This document shows, piece after piece, positions 1-5,400 of a stretch of 5,400 nt of DNA. Under the pieces are notes generated by a model that did no database searches, had not been told where the DNA came from, and saw only the letters and a list, made by a program, of their open reading frames with translations. The position numbers and the translations under genes are program-made. Position 1 is the stretch's first letter. Each line of letters opens with the position of its first letter. This DNA comes from Bryobacterales bacterium (GTDB taxonomy: Bacteria > Cyanobacteriota > Vampirovibrionia > Obscuribacterales > Obscuribacteraceae), in contig CAJCHQ010001022.1 of assembly GCA_903970295.1 (NCBI GenBank), forward strand, positions 1 through 5,400. The letters are read 5' to 3'.

Positions 1-665
1 TCGATCACTTCCGCGGTTTCGCCGCTTGTTGGGAAGTACCCGCCGATCACACAACCGCGATCAATGGCAGATGGGTGCGAGTTCCCGGGCGGAAGCTCTT
101 CGCCAAGTTTCAGGAAGAATTCGGCATGGATTTGCCAATCATGGCTGAAGACCTGGGCATAATCACACCTGATGTGGAGAAATTGCGCGACGACTTCCGG
201 TTACCGGGCATGAAAGTGCTGCAGTTCGCTTTCGGAGATGATAGCCAGAGCCCTCATTTGCCTCACAATTTCGTGGCCAATTCGGCCGCCTACTCAGGCA
301 CGCACGACAATGACACCACACTTGGCTGGTTCAACGCCACAGAAAGCGCCGGCTACACGCAGGATCGCCAGACATTAGAAAAAGAGCGCCTTTTCGCCCA
401 AACCTATCTCCACTCCGATGGCCGTGAGATCAATTGGGATTTCATCCGTGCCTGTATGGCTTCGGTGGCGAAGATGGCCATCTTTCCGTTACAAGATGTA
501 CTCGGACTACCCTCTAGCGCCCGCATGAACGTGCCGGGAACCAAAGACGGAAACTGGCAATGGCGCTTTCGCAAAAGCGACCTAGACGGCTCATGGAGCG
601 ATCGGTTACGGTTAATGACCGAGCTTTATGGACGCCTGCCGGCCAGTGATGATCGCGCACCATAG
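1..665 (+). CDS. malQ: 4-alpha-glucanotransferase (amylomaltase), C-terminal part; 5' end outside window
   Basis: This enzyme transfers alpha-1,4-glucan segments between maltodextrins (disproportionation) in the cytoplasm, as part of glycogen/maltodextrin metabolism. The open frame enters from the left edge (first full codon at base 3) and gives 220 residues, a little under half of a typical 500-residue MalQ. All three GH77 catalytic acids are visible. The nucleophile Asp of the (RI)DHFRGF motif is at bases 3-5, the acid/base Glu of MAEDLGIITPDV is at 147-149, and the transition-state Asp of GTHDNDT is at 306-308. The conserved C-terminal block QDVLGLPSSARMNVPGT followed by GNWQWRF is also present. 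The frame closes at TAG 663-665 with a family-typical end, so the 3' end looks intact. The GTG at 75 is an internal valine codon, not a start. The gene converges with the next one 18 bases away, and I see no strong intrinsic terminator in that gap. The family call is very secure. Confidence 0.96.
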   Translation, partial: DHFRGFAACWEVPADHTTAINGRWVRVPGRKLFAKFQEEFGMDLPIMAEDLGIITPDVEKLRDDFRLPGMKVLQFAFGDDSQSPHLPHNFVANSAAYSGTHDNDTTLGWFNATESAGYTQDRQTLEKERLFAQTYLHSDGREINWDFIRACMASVAKMAIFPLQDVLGLPSSARMNVPGTKDGNWQWRFRKSDLDGSWSDRLRLMTELYGRLPASDDRAP

Positions 666-683
666 GCAGTGCACGGAAAGCGT

Positions 684-1445
684 CTACTTAAGACCCTCAC
701 CACCGAACATCATCTGCACGGCTTCGTTATCGTAAGCCTTACCCATATAAACGTCCTGCGCACTGGTTGCCATTTTCAAGGTACCCGGCAGAATGAAGTC
801 AGCGGCTTTGATGTCAGCATGCTCACAACGCTCAGTCGTCAAATATTCGTGCAGGTCATTGTCCATATCGCGATATCTAAAATCCAGAGGTATTCCAGCT
901 AACGGCGGCAAACAATGCCAGGTGTACAGCACTTTGTTGATGGCGCTATTACTATTCAAGTCATTGGTGACGGTGCATTCGGCACTCTGCGGATTGCGAC
1001 TGGGAAATTCTTTCGCCTTAAATCTGATTTTTTGGGCGACACTGAACGCTGGTGGCGATTTGTAAACGAGGCTGTGCACGCCTGGGAATGCCGTTTGTTT
1101 GGCTTCTCCTTTGACGAGCGGAACGAATTTCAAAGCGAAGCCATTGACAGACGTGTAACTACGCTCGATCGGTTGCGTGAAAGCTTGGGCATCGACCCGA
1201 AAAATTTTCCCCGTTTTCAAGTTGTAAACAGTCACTTGATTGAAGGGCGGTTGCGACATAACCGACAATCCGCTTTTCGACGCGACCACCTTCACTCCTA
1301 GTGGCGATAAATAGACCACCTGATCGCCGAGGGGCCCTGTGTGCTGATGAAGAATCCAGCCGCTTTTGACACGCTCTGCCCCGGAGGCACTTAACCCTGA
1401 CAGCAGAATCAGGGCCAACACCACGGCCCGACTATATTTGGACAT
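684..1445 (-). CDS. Exported protein of unknown function with N-terminal signal peptide
   Basis: I do not recognise this 253-residue protein. The start chosen (ATG, complement of 1443-1445) gives a textbook Sec signal peptide. It has a basic n-region (MSKYSR), a hydrophobic core at about residues 7-18 and a small-residue cleavage region near SASGA (residues 19-23). No lipobox Cys is present. Earlier in-frame starts exist at ATG 1499 (271 residues) and GTG 1463, but they would put up to 18 more residues, several acidic, before the signal. No start has a strong Shine-Dalgarno. The mature part is mixed and beta-rich by eye, with short turns such as SPLGVK (47-52) and YNLKTGKIF (74-82) and three Cys (157, 178, 207) that could form a disulfide outside the cytoplasm. 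The pattern loosely recalls periplasmic DUF4412-like or lipoprotein-sorting-like beta proteins, but this is a weak resemblance only. It converges with malQ and diverges from the decarboxylase unit, so it is probably transcribed alone. Confidence 0.8.
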   Translation of the reverse strand: MSKYSRAVVLALILLSGLSASGAERVKSGWILHQHTGPLGDQVVYLSPLGVKVVASKSGLSVMSQPPFNQVTVYNLKTGKIFRVDAQAFTQPIERSYTSVNGFALKFVPLVKGEAKQTAFPGVHSLVYKSPPAFSVAQKIRFKAKEFPSRNPQSAECTVTNDLNSNSAINKVLYTWHCLPPLAGIPLDFRYRDMDNDLHEYLTTERCEHADIKAADFILPGTLKMATSAQDVYMGKAYDNEAVQMMFGGEGLK

Positions 1446-1700
1446 AAGCAGTTGCCCAACCACTTGCCAATCTCTTAAAGAATCAGTGCCCTCAATCATA
1501 ACGCTTTCACACCATATTCAGTATCATTCAGGGCTCGCCAGAATCCTTCCACGATGGGCATTTTCGCACGTGCTCTTCACAACCGCGAATAAAAATTCTC
1601 GACAACACCATTTGCATAGACAAAAAGCGATACAAAATGGCTGCATACTCCCTCCGCACGAATATGCAAAAGGCACACAAACAGCCCAGCCATGGACTCT
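1446..1700. other. Intergenic region between divergent genes, no gene seen
   Basis: This stretch separates the start of the minus-strand exported-protein gene from the promoter of the rightward decarboxylase unit. Open frames crossing it on both strands lack recognisable domains, good ribosome binding sites or family-like composition, so I read them as chance. It should hold the promoter of the minus-strand gene, but I could not identify a convincing -35/-10 pair there; a GATACT on the minus strand at about 1524-1529 is the best weak -10 candidate. An 8-base inverted repeat, TTTGCATA (1611-1618) and TATGCAAA (1663-1670), lies in it with a 44-base spacer, which is compatible with chance. Confidence 0.5.
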
Positions 1701-1726
1701 TTGACGAAATTAAGCCATGTTATACT
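1701..1726 (+). promoter_or_regulatory. Probable sigma70-type extended -10 promoter for the decarboxylase/ATPase operon
   Basis: The sequence TGTTATACT (1718-1726) is an extended -10 element: TG, one base, then TATACT with five of six matches to TATAAT. A -35-like TTGACG lies at 1701-1706, but the spacer to the -10 is only 14 bases instead of about 17. The extended -10 may therefore carry most of the promoter strength. Transcription would start near 1733, leaving a leader of about 175 bases before the ATG at 1907, or about 78 before the TTG at 1811. It is the only good promoter candidate upstream of the two-gene unit, and its position and direction fit. Confidence 0.5.
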
Positions 1727-1906
1727 AGGCCTCGTCAGGATCGATGACATAGCAGAAATTGCTTCTGGCAGGACAGAAAGGTAAGAGCAGTCTAGAGCTG
1801 AATAAAGTCTTTGACGCAGTTCCAAACCCTTCGAAAACCCGAAAAGCCCTCATCAAGGCATTCGACACAATTGTTTGATCGAAACGCTGGCCTTGCCGGC
1901 GGCGAA

Positions 1907-3403
1907 ATGAAAAGCCTGCAGTCAGCCATCGAAGAGCATGTTGCCCAGGAAGTCGTCTCTTTTCATACACCTGGACACAAAGGCAGATTCTCTGCGGACA
2001 TTGTCGAGTCGGGTGAAAAATCTACAAATATCACCCAGAGCGAAAATGCCTATCAGCTACGGAATGTCCTCCAGTCGGACCTGACCGAACTCCCGGGTTT
2101 AGACGACTTATCTGACCCTGCCGGCGTCCTAAAAAATCTTGAGCGACGCGCAGCCGAGCTGTGGCAAGCGGCATCCAGCCTTATTTCAGTCAATGGCGCC
2201 TCGGCCGGAATCGTGGCGGCAATGCTCAGTCTGGCTGCTCGCGGAAGTTTTGTCCTAGTGCCAAGAAATGCCCACCGGTCAGTCGTCAATGGTTTGGTTC
2301 TGAGCGGACTGACTCCAATCTGGTACGAGCCGATTTGGGACGAGAAGTGGCAAACCTGGTCGTCGGTCAATGTAAAAACAATGGCCGAATCGCTAGCACA
2401 TGCCGGCACCGACCTGGCTGGTGTTGTGGCAGTCTCACCCACATACGGCGGTGCCCTCAGCGACATCCCCGCGATCTCCGCCCTCTGTCACGAGCGCGGC
2501 GTGCCATTAATTGTCGACGAAGCCCATGGCGCCCACTTCATTCCCGGCTCAGGCATGCCTCCCTCAGCAGTCGCAGGCGGTGCGGATATCGTCGTCCATT
2601 CTTTGCATAAAACGCTTTCAGCTTTGACGCAAACAGGGGTTGTTCATATCGGGAAAGGCTCGCTCATCACCGAAGATCACTTTCGGGCATGCTTGCGCCT
2701 TGTGCAAACGACCAGCCCCAGCTATGTCTTACTCGCCTCTATCGAAAGGGCGATCGATGAAATTTCCGGAGACAGCGGCAGAAAGGCTTTAGCCGACTTG
2801 CAAGATTTAGCTCTGCGCCTTGATTCTGATTTAAGTCGGATAGAGGGCTTGAGCACATTCAGCACCGAATACGGTACCGACCACTTGCATTTGCTTGTGG
2901 CATCGGATCAGATGTCACCGCAGCGACTCAATCAATATCTGAGCGAATGTGGAATTTTTGCCGAGGCTATAATTGGCAGCGGCGTGCTGTTGTTGCTTGG
3001 CCTGGGAAGCCGTACAATCCACGGAAAAATCCTGCTGCAGTCCTTGCGCAACTTAGTCGATCAAAGCGCCGGTCTCGACCATGACGACAAGCTTGCGCAA
3101 TCAAGCCAGTGCAGCTCATACAGGTTCGAAATAGATCAAGTGATGACCCCGCGCGCAGCCAGTCTGGCGCCATCGCTCTTGGTGCCAATCGAAAATGCCA
3201 CTGACGCGATCGCCGCTGAATGTATTGCTCCCTGCCCACCCGGTGTGCCGATATGCGTGCCGGGGCAACGACTGACAAAGGATGTGCTGCACCAAATACC
3301 GGTAAAACAGATTCGCATTGTAGACGAGGGCGCAAATCGTTGCGTCCATGCCAATTCAATTAGTGCCACGGAGATTTCGAATGGAAATAATTCCTCCTGC
3401 TGA
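1907..3403 (+). CDS. Orn/Lys/Arg decarboxylase family protein (PLP-dependent, short YaaO-like form)
   Basis: This is a PLP enzyme (fold type I) expected to decarboxylate a basic amino acid (arginine, lysine or ornithine) to a polyamine or precursor in the cytoplasm. Which substrate it uses cannot be read from sequence. From ATG 1907 it has 498 residues, close to the roughly 480 of short-form members such as Bacillus YaaO. Visible motifs are FHTPGHKG (residues 19-26), the VDEAHGAHF block with the PLP-ring Asp at 204, and HSLHKTL with the Schiff-base Lys at 235. The C-terminal domain signature CPPGVPICVPGQ starts at 443. I prefer ATG 1907 because family members begin about 15-18 residues before the FHxPGH motif. 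A TTG at 1811 would extend it to 530 residues, with a polar N-terminus unlike the family, and neither start has a strong Shine-Dalgarno. It lacks the N-terminal response-regulator-like wing domain of the large inducible enterobacterial decarboxylases. Its 3' end overlaps the ATPase gene by 23 bases, implying one operon. Confidence 0.93.
   Translation: MKSLQSAIEEHVAQEVVSFHTPGHKGRFSADIVESGEKSTNITQSENAYQLRNVLQSDLTELPGLDDLSDPAGVLKNLERRAAELWQAASSLISVNGASAGIVAAMLSLAARGSFVLVPRNAHRSVVNGLVLSGLTPIWYEPIWDEKWQTWSSVNVKTMAESLAHAGTDLAGVVAVSPTYGGALSDIPAISALCHERGVPLIVDEAHGAHFIPGSGMPPSAVAGGADIVVHSLHKTLSALTQTGVVHIGKGSLITEDHFRACLRLVQTTSPSYVLLASIERAIDEISGDSGRKALADLQDLALRLDSDLSRIEGLSTFSTEYGTDHLHLLVASDQMSPQRLNQYLSECGIFAEAIIGSGVLLLLGLGSRTIHGKILLQSLRNLVDQSAGLDHDDKLAQSSQCSSYRFEIDQVMTPRAASLAPSLLVPIENATDAIAAECIAPCPPGVPICVPGQRLTKDVLHQIPVKQIRIVDEGANRCVHANSISATEISNGNNSSC
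3370..3397 (+). promoter_or_regulatory. Internal Shine-Dalgarno of the ATPase gene with a possible occluding hairpin
   Basis: GGAG at 3370-3373 sits 7 bases before ATG 3381, inside the last codons of the decarboxylase, and decides the ATPase start. It argues against the in-frame ATG at 3348, which would add 11 residues and has no such site. Just downstream, GGAA (3383-3386) can pair with TTCC (3391-3394) across a 4-base loop. The adjoining TCC (3395-3397) can pair with GGA of the Shine-Dalgarno (3370-3372). A ribosome finishing the decarboxylase at 3401-3403 would open this structure. The motif and spacing are seen directly; the folding role is inference. Confidence 0.6.
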
Positions 3404-4967
3404 CGACCTGTCCTCTTTCTTGGCCATTTTGCCGAACAATATTGCCAGCACGCTGGAGAAAGAAACTAACGGGCTCTATGAAGTCGTTCTAGACCTGGGG
3501 CGTCGTCCCGAAGCCCGCTATCTCGACAAGCGCGCCCTATATTTGTCGGATCAGCCCCTGACAGACCAAGACCTCCAGAACGCAATTGAAAAGGTCGGTC
3601 AATTCTCGGGTGATAACCGCGCCGGAATCGAACGCACGCTGCACCGTATTTCTGCTATCCGCAATCGCTCAGGCAAAATCATCGGTCTCACCTGCCGAGT
3701 TGGTCGGGCTATTTCAGGCACAATCGCTATCATTCGCGACCTGGTTGAATCGGGCAAATCGATTCTCTTTCTCGGGCCACCCGGAGTTGGCAAAACCACA
3801 AAATTGCGCGAAATGGCCAGAGTCTTGGCTGACGAAATGATGAAACGAGTGATCGTCATCGACACTTCCAATGAAATCGCCGGCGATGGCGATGTACCGC
3901 ACCCGGCCATCGGTCGCGCCAGGCGGATGCAGGTGTCACATCCAGATGCGCAGCATGCGGTGATGATCGAAGCGGTCGAAAACCACACACCAGAAGTAAT
4001 CATCATCGATGAAATCGGCACGGAGCAAGAATCGGCTGCCGCCCGCACAATTGCCGAGCGCGGCGTCAGCTTGATCGGCACCGCTCACGGTAACGGTCTC
4101 GACAATTTGCTCAAAAACCCGACACTGGTAGATTTGATTGGTGGCATTCAAACCGTCACGTTAGGCGATGACGAGGCGCGTCGTCGCGGCACCCAGAAAA
4201 CCGTGCTGGAGAGAGCTTCTCAGCCGACTTTCGAAATCTGCGTAGAAATTCTCGATCGACAAACATTGGCAGTGCATCGTGACGTCGGCGAAGCCGTCGA
4301 TCAACTGCTTAAAGGCTGGAAAATCCACCCCGAAATTCGCCGTCGCGATGATGCGACCGGTCAATTCTCGGTTCTCCATACTCCGGAAGCTGCGGCTAGT
4401 ACCTCGGCTGAGGGGCTGACACCATTCGCCACCGATTGGGGTAATCCTCAAGAAACGCATTTGAAAATTTACCCCTATGCAGTCAGCAAAGGGCTTCTCG
4501 AACGCGTAGTGAAAACGCTGCAGTTACCTGTGGAAGTGGTGAAATCGATCGATGAAGCCGATGCGATTTTGGCTCTGCGCAGCTATGCTCGCGCCGGCGC
4601 TAAGATTTTCTCGCTAGCCGAAGCCAGGCAAGTGCCGGTTTATGTGGTCAAAAGCAACAATATGCCGCAGCTGCAAAAAGCATTGCGTGAAGCGTTGCAT
4701 CTTGACGCCGAAATCGGAGCTTCCGATATCGAAGGCGATGTAGACGAAACAGAGGTGGCACTCGAAGAGGCTCGCCAGGCAATTGCCCGAGTAATGGACC
4801 GATTGGAGCCATTAGAACTAAGTCCCAGACGTGCTTACATTCGCCGCTTGCAACATCAATTGGTCGAGCGCTTCAATCTCAGTAGTCGCAGCATCGGTGA
4901 CGAACCAATGCGACGACTGCGCATTTTGCCGCCAGCGGGTGCCCAGAAAAATCTGGGCTATATTTGA
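3381..4967 (+). CDS. SpoIIIAA/Ycf45-like AAA ATPase with C-terminal R3H domain
   Basis: This 528-residue protein is a cytoplasmic P-loop NTPase of the Ycf45 family (cyanobacteria and plastids; related to SpoIIIAA and PilT/VirB11-like ATPases), fused to a putative single-stranded nucleic-acid-binding R3H module. Domains in order: an N-terminal region (1 to about 115) with the family block NRAGIERTLHRIS at 79-91, followed by GLTCRVGRA. The ATPase core (about 116-310) has Walker A GPPGVGKTT at 132-140 (Lys 138), DTSNEIAGDGD at 161-171, Walker B VIIIDE ending D210-E211, and GTAHGN with His 236. A variable linker (about 311-360) precedes a conserved middle domain beginning LKIYPYAVSKG (361 to about 440). 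An acidic segment (about 444-466) leads to the R3H domain, with R488-xxx-H492 and SIGDEPMRRLRILP near the end. All catalytic motifs are intact and the length fits the family. The start at 3381 has GGAG 7 bases upstream. The exact cellular role is not known to me; a nucleic-acid-linked role is inference from the R3H domain. Confidence 0.95.
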   Translation: MEIIPPADDLSSFLAILPNNIASTLEKETNGLYEVVLDLGRRPEARYLDKRALYLSDQPLTDQDLQNAIEKVGQFSGDNRAGIERTLHRISAIRNRSGKIIGLTCRVGRAISGTIAIIRDLVESGKSILFLGPPGVGKTTKLREMARVLADEMMKRVIVIDTSNEIAGDGDVPHPAIGRARRMQVSHPDAQHAVMIEAVENHTPEVIIIDEIGTEQESAAARTIAERGVSLIGTAHGNGLDNLLKNPTLVDLIGGIQTVTLGDDEARRRGTQKTVLERASQPTFEICVEILDRQTLAVHRDVGEAVDQLLKGWKIHPEIRRRDDATGQFSVLHTPEAAASTSAEGLTPFATDWGNPQETHLKIYPYAVSKGLLERVVKTLQLPVEVVKSIDEADAILALRSYARAGAKIFSLAEARQVPVYVVKSNNMPQLQKALREALHLDAEIGASDIEGDVDETEVALEEARQAIARVMDRLEPLELSPRRAYIRRLQHQLVERFNLSSRSIGDEPMRRLRILPPAGAQKNLGYI

Positions 4968-4990
4968 CAGGCGAAATCGCACGATTAAAT
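4964..4990 (+). promoter_or_regulatory. Weak promoter-like pair at the 3' end of the ATPase gene
   Basis: A perfect -35 hexamer, TTGACA (4964-4969), overlaps the ATPase stop codon. It is followed after 15 bases by TTAAAT (4985-4990), a four-of-six match to TATAAT. The spacer is short and there is no extended -10. If active, it would start transcription near 4997, producing either a small RNA or a leader of about 400 bases for the next gene. Confidence 0.25.
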
Positions 4991-5234
4991 GTAGCCGGGG
5001 TAGCCAAGAGAAACAACGTTAATTGTACTGCGTTAGGGCTCTCTCACCCTTCGAAAAAATTGCGCCACTACATATGGTGCCTCAATCGGCAATTTTATTT
5101 CTGGATGCCGACTACAAGAGGCTGCATACAACAATCTAAGTACCATCGCACATGGTGCCCTGCGAAAGCCGCAATGCTAAAAATTGCTCAAACCAAGGCA
5201 GAATAGCCATATTGGGTAGTTGGTATGCGATACT

Positions 5235-5258
5235 GCTCAAGGTACTTCTTAGCTTTTT
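5235..5258 (+). terminator. Weak terminator-like hairpin with T run
   Basis: GCT (5235-5237) and AAG (5239-5241) can pair with AGC (5251-5253) and CTT (5245-5247) around a GTA loop, with an internal bulge, directly followed by TTTTT (5254-5258). The stem is short and poor in G and C, so this is at best a weak rho-independent terminator. It could end the operon transcript, or a small RNA starting near 4997. Confidence 0.22.
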
Positions 5259-5322
5259 CAGATAATTAGCCGCACATGCGCGTGAGGGAATGACTGCGCA
5301 GAGTGTCGTGGATGGAAATAAC

Positions 5323-5344
5323 GATCAAATAACAGCCTTTGATC
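5323..5344. repeat. Inverted repeat upstream of the probable next gene
   Basis: GATCAAA (5323-5329) and TTTGATC (5338-5344) form a perfect 7-base inverted repeat with an 8-base spacer, 53 bases before the ATG at 5398. This is a size typical of an operator for a dimeric regulator, or of a small hairpin. Repeats of this length arise by chance in a window this long, so only its position upstream of a start makes it notable. Confidence 0.3.
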
Positions 5345-5369
5345 AGTGCCAGACTTGCGCCCAATGCCG

Positions 5370-5400
5370 CATAATCTAAAGACAGCCGGAGTGTGCAATG
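5370..5400 (+). promoter_or_regulatory. Start signals of a probable next gene: -10-like box, Shine-Dalgarno and ATG
   Basis: GGAG (5388-5391) stands 6 bases before an ATG at 5398-5400, the last three bases of the window, so a rightward gene very probably begins here. A -10-like CATAAT (5370-5375, five of six matches) lies upstream without a clear -35. The product cannot be read. In Bacillus the short-form decarboxylase gene yaaO precedes tmk, so thymidylate kinase is one guess, but nothing in this window tests it. Confidence 0.5.

Larger units (their letters stand above)
4968..5397. other. 430-base gap with no recognisable gene
   Basis: No open frame here has a credible start, length or domain. 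The 80-codon frame entered through a TTG at 4964 is rich in Cys, Trp and Lys, in no family-like order, and has no ribosome binding site. I looked for tRNA, tmRNA, 4.5S RNA, RNase P RNA and common riboswitch signatures and found none that hold. What remains are a promoter-like pair at the left end, a weak terminator-like hairpin at 5235-5258, an inverted repeat at 5323-5344, and the start signals of a next gene at the right edge. Confidence 0.6.

Noticed and set aside
666..683. Bidirectional terminator between malQ and the convergent gene
   Set aside because: Only 18 bases with no strong GC hairpin or T run; the GTCT/AGAC pairing at the edge is too short.
669..1301. Plus-strand open frames inside the exported-protein gene
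   Set aside because: They lie antisense to a frame with a clear signal peptide and have no recognisable domains.
1611..1670. Inverted repeat TTTGCATA / TATGCAAA with a further TGCATA between
   Set aside because: Eight matched bases with a 44-base spacer are expected by chance in a window of this size, and no gene start or mobile element is associated.
1577..1970. Minus-strand open frames across the decarboxylase leader and 5' end
   Set aside because: No domain, ribosome binding site or family-like composition. They overlap the promoter and the well-supported decarboxylase.
3348..3380. Earlier ATG (3348) as start of the ATPase gene
   Set aside because: It has no Shine-Dalgarno, whereas ATG 3381 has GGAG at a 7-base spacing and gives a family-like N-terminus.
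4991..5070. tRNA-like stretch beginning GCCGGGGTAGCCAAG, with a TTCGAA about 55 bases later
   Set aside because: The 3' acceptor complement is missing, the TTCGAA is not flanked by a pairing T-stem, and no anticodon arm forms.
1639..5129. Direct repeat GGCTGCATAC at 1639-1648 and 5120-5129, both intergenic
   Set aside because: Several 10-base repeats are expected by chance in 5.4 kb, and the flanks do not extend the match.
4964..5206. 80-codon plus-strand frame from TTG after the ATPase gene
   Set aside because: The start overlaps the ATPase stop without a Shine-Dalgarno, and the composition looks like translated non-coding sequence.

Overview
This is an ordinary bacterial chromosomal segment. 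It holds the 3' end of a 4-alpha-glucanotransferase gene, one convergent gene for an exported protein of unknown function, and an overlapping two-gene unit encoding an Orn/Lys/Arg-type PLP decarboxylase and a SpoIIIAA/Ycf45-like AAA ATPase with a C-terminal R3H domain. I see no insertion sequence, phage gene, CRISPR array, rRNA or convincing tRNA. The best clue to the host is the ATPase-R3H protein, which closely matches the Ycf45 family of cyanobacteria and plastids. With the mid-range base composition and the loose, non-photosynthetic gene content, this fits the cyanobacterial phylum, perhaps the non-photosynthetic Vampirovibrionia/Melainabacteria (Obscuribacterales-like). That placement is inference; related ATPases also occur in other bacteria.

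Layout. Positions 1-665 (+) are the C-terminal catalytic part of malQ, which runs in from the left with all three catalytic acids visible. It converges with the minus-strand gene at 684-1445, whose product has a clear signal peptide; only 18 bases separate the two stop codons. Positions 1446-1906 carry no convincing gene. They include a good extended -10 promoter at 1701-1726 for the rightward unit and a leader of about 175 bases. The decarboxylase (ATG 1907, or possibly TTG 1811, to 3403) overlaps the ATPase-R3H gene (3381-4967) by 23 bases, so the two are almost certainly cotranscribed and probably translationally coupled. Positions 4968-5397 are non-coding as far as I can see, with weak promoter-like, terminator-like and inverted-repeat signals. 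The window ends on a well-placed Shine-Dalgarno and ATG (5388-5400) that probably open the next gene.

How the genes work together. MalQ rearranges alpha-1,4-glucans in glycogen/maltodextrin metabolism and looks unrelated to the rest. The decarboxylase probably makes a polyamine precursor from a basic amino acid. The ATPase-R3H protein is a cytoplasmic NTPase with a putative single-stranded nucleic-acid-binding module. Their tight overlap suggests co-regulation, but the sequence does not reveal a shared pathway. I found no strong case for a wholly new system; the most interesting points are the coupled gene pair with its occludable internal ribosome binding site, the unidentified exported protein, and the 430-base gap after the operon.
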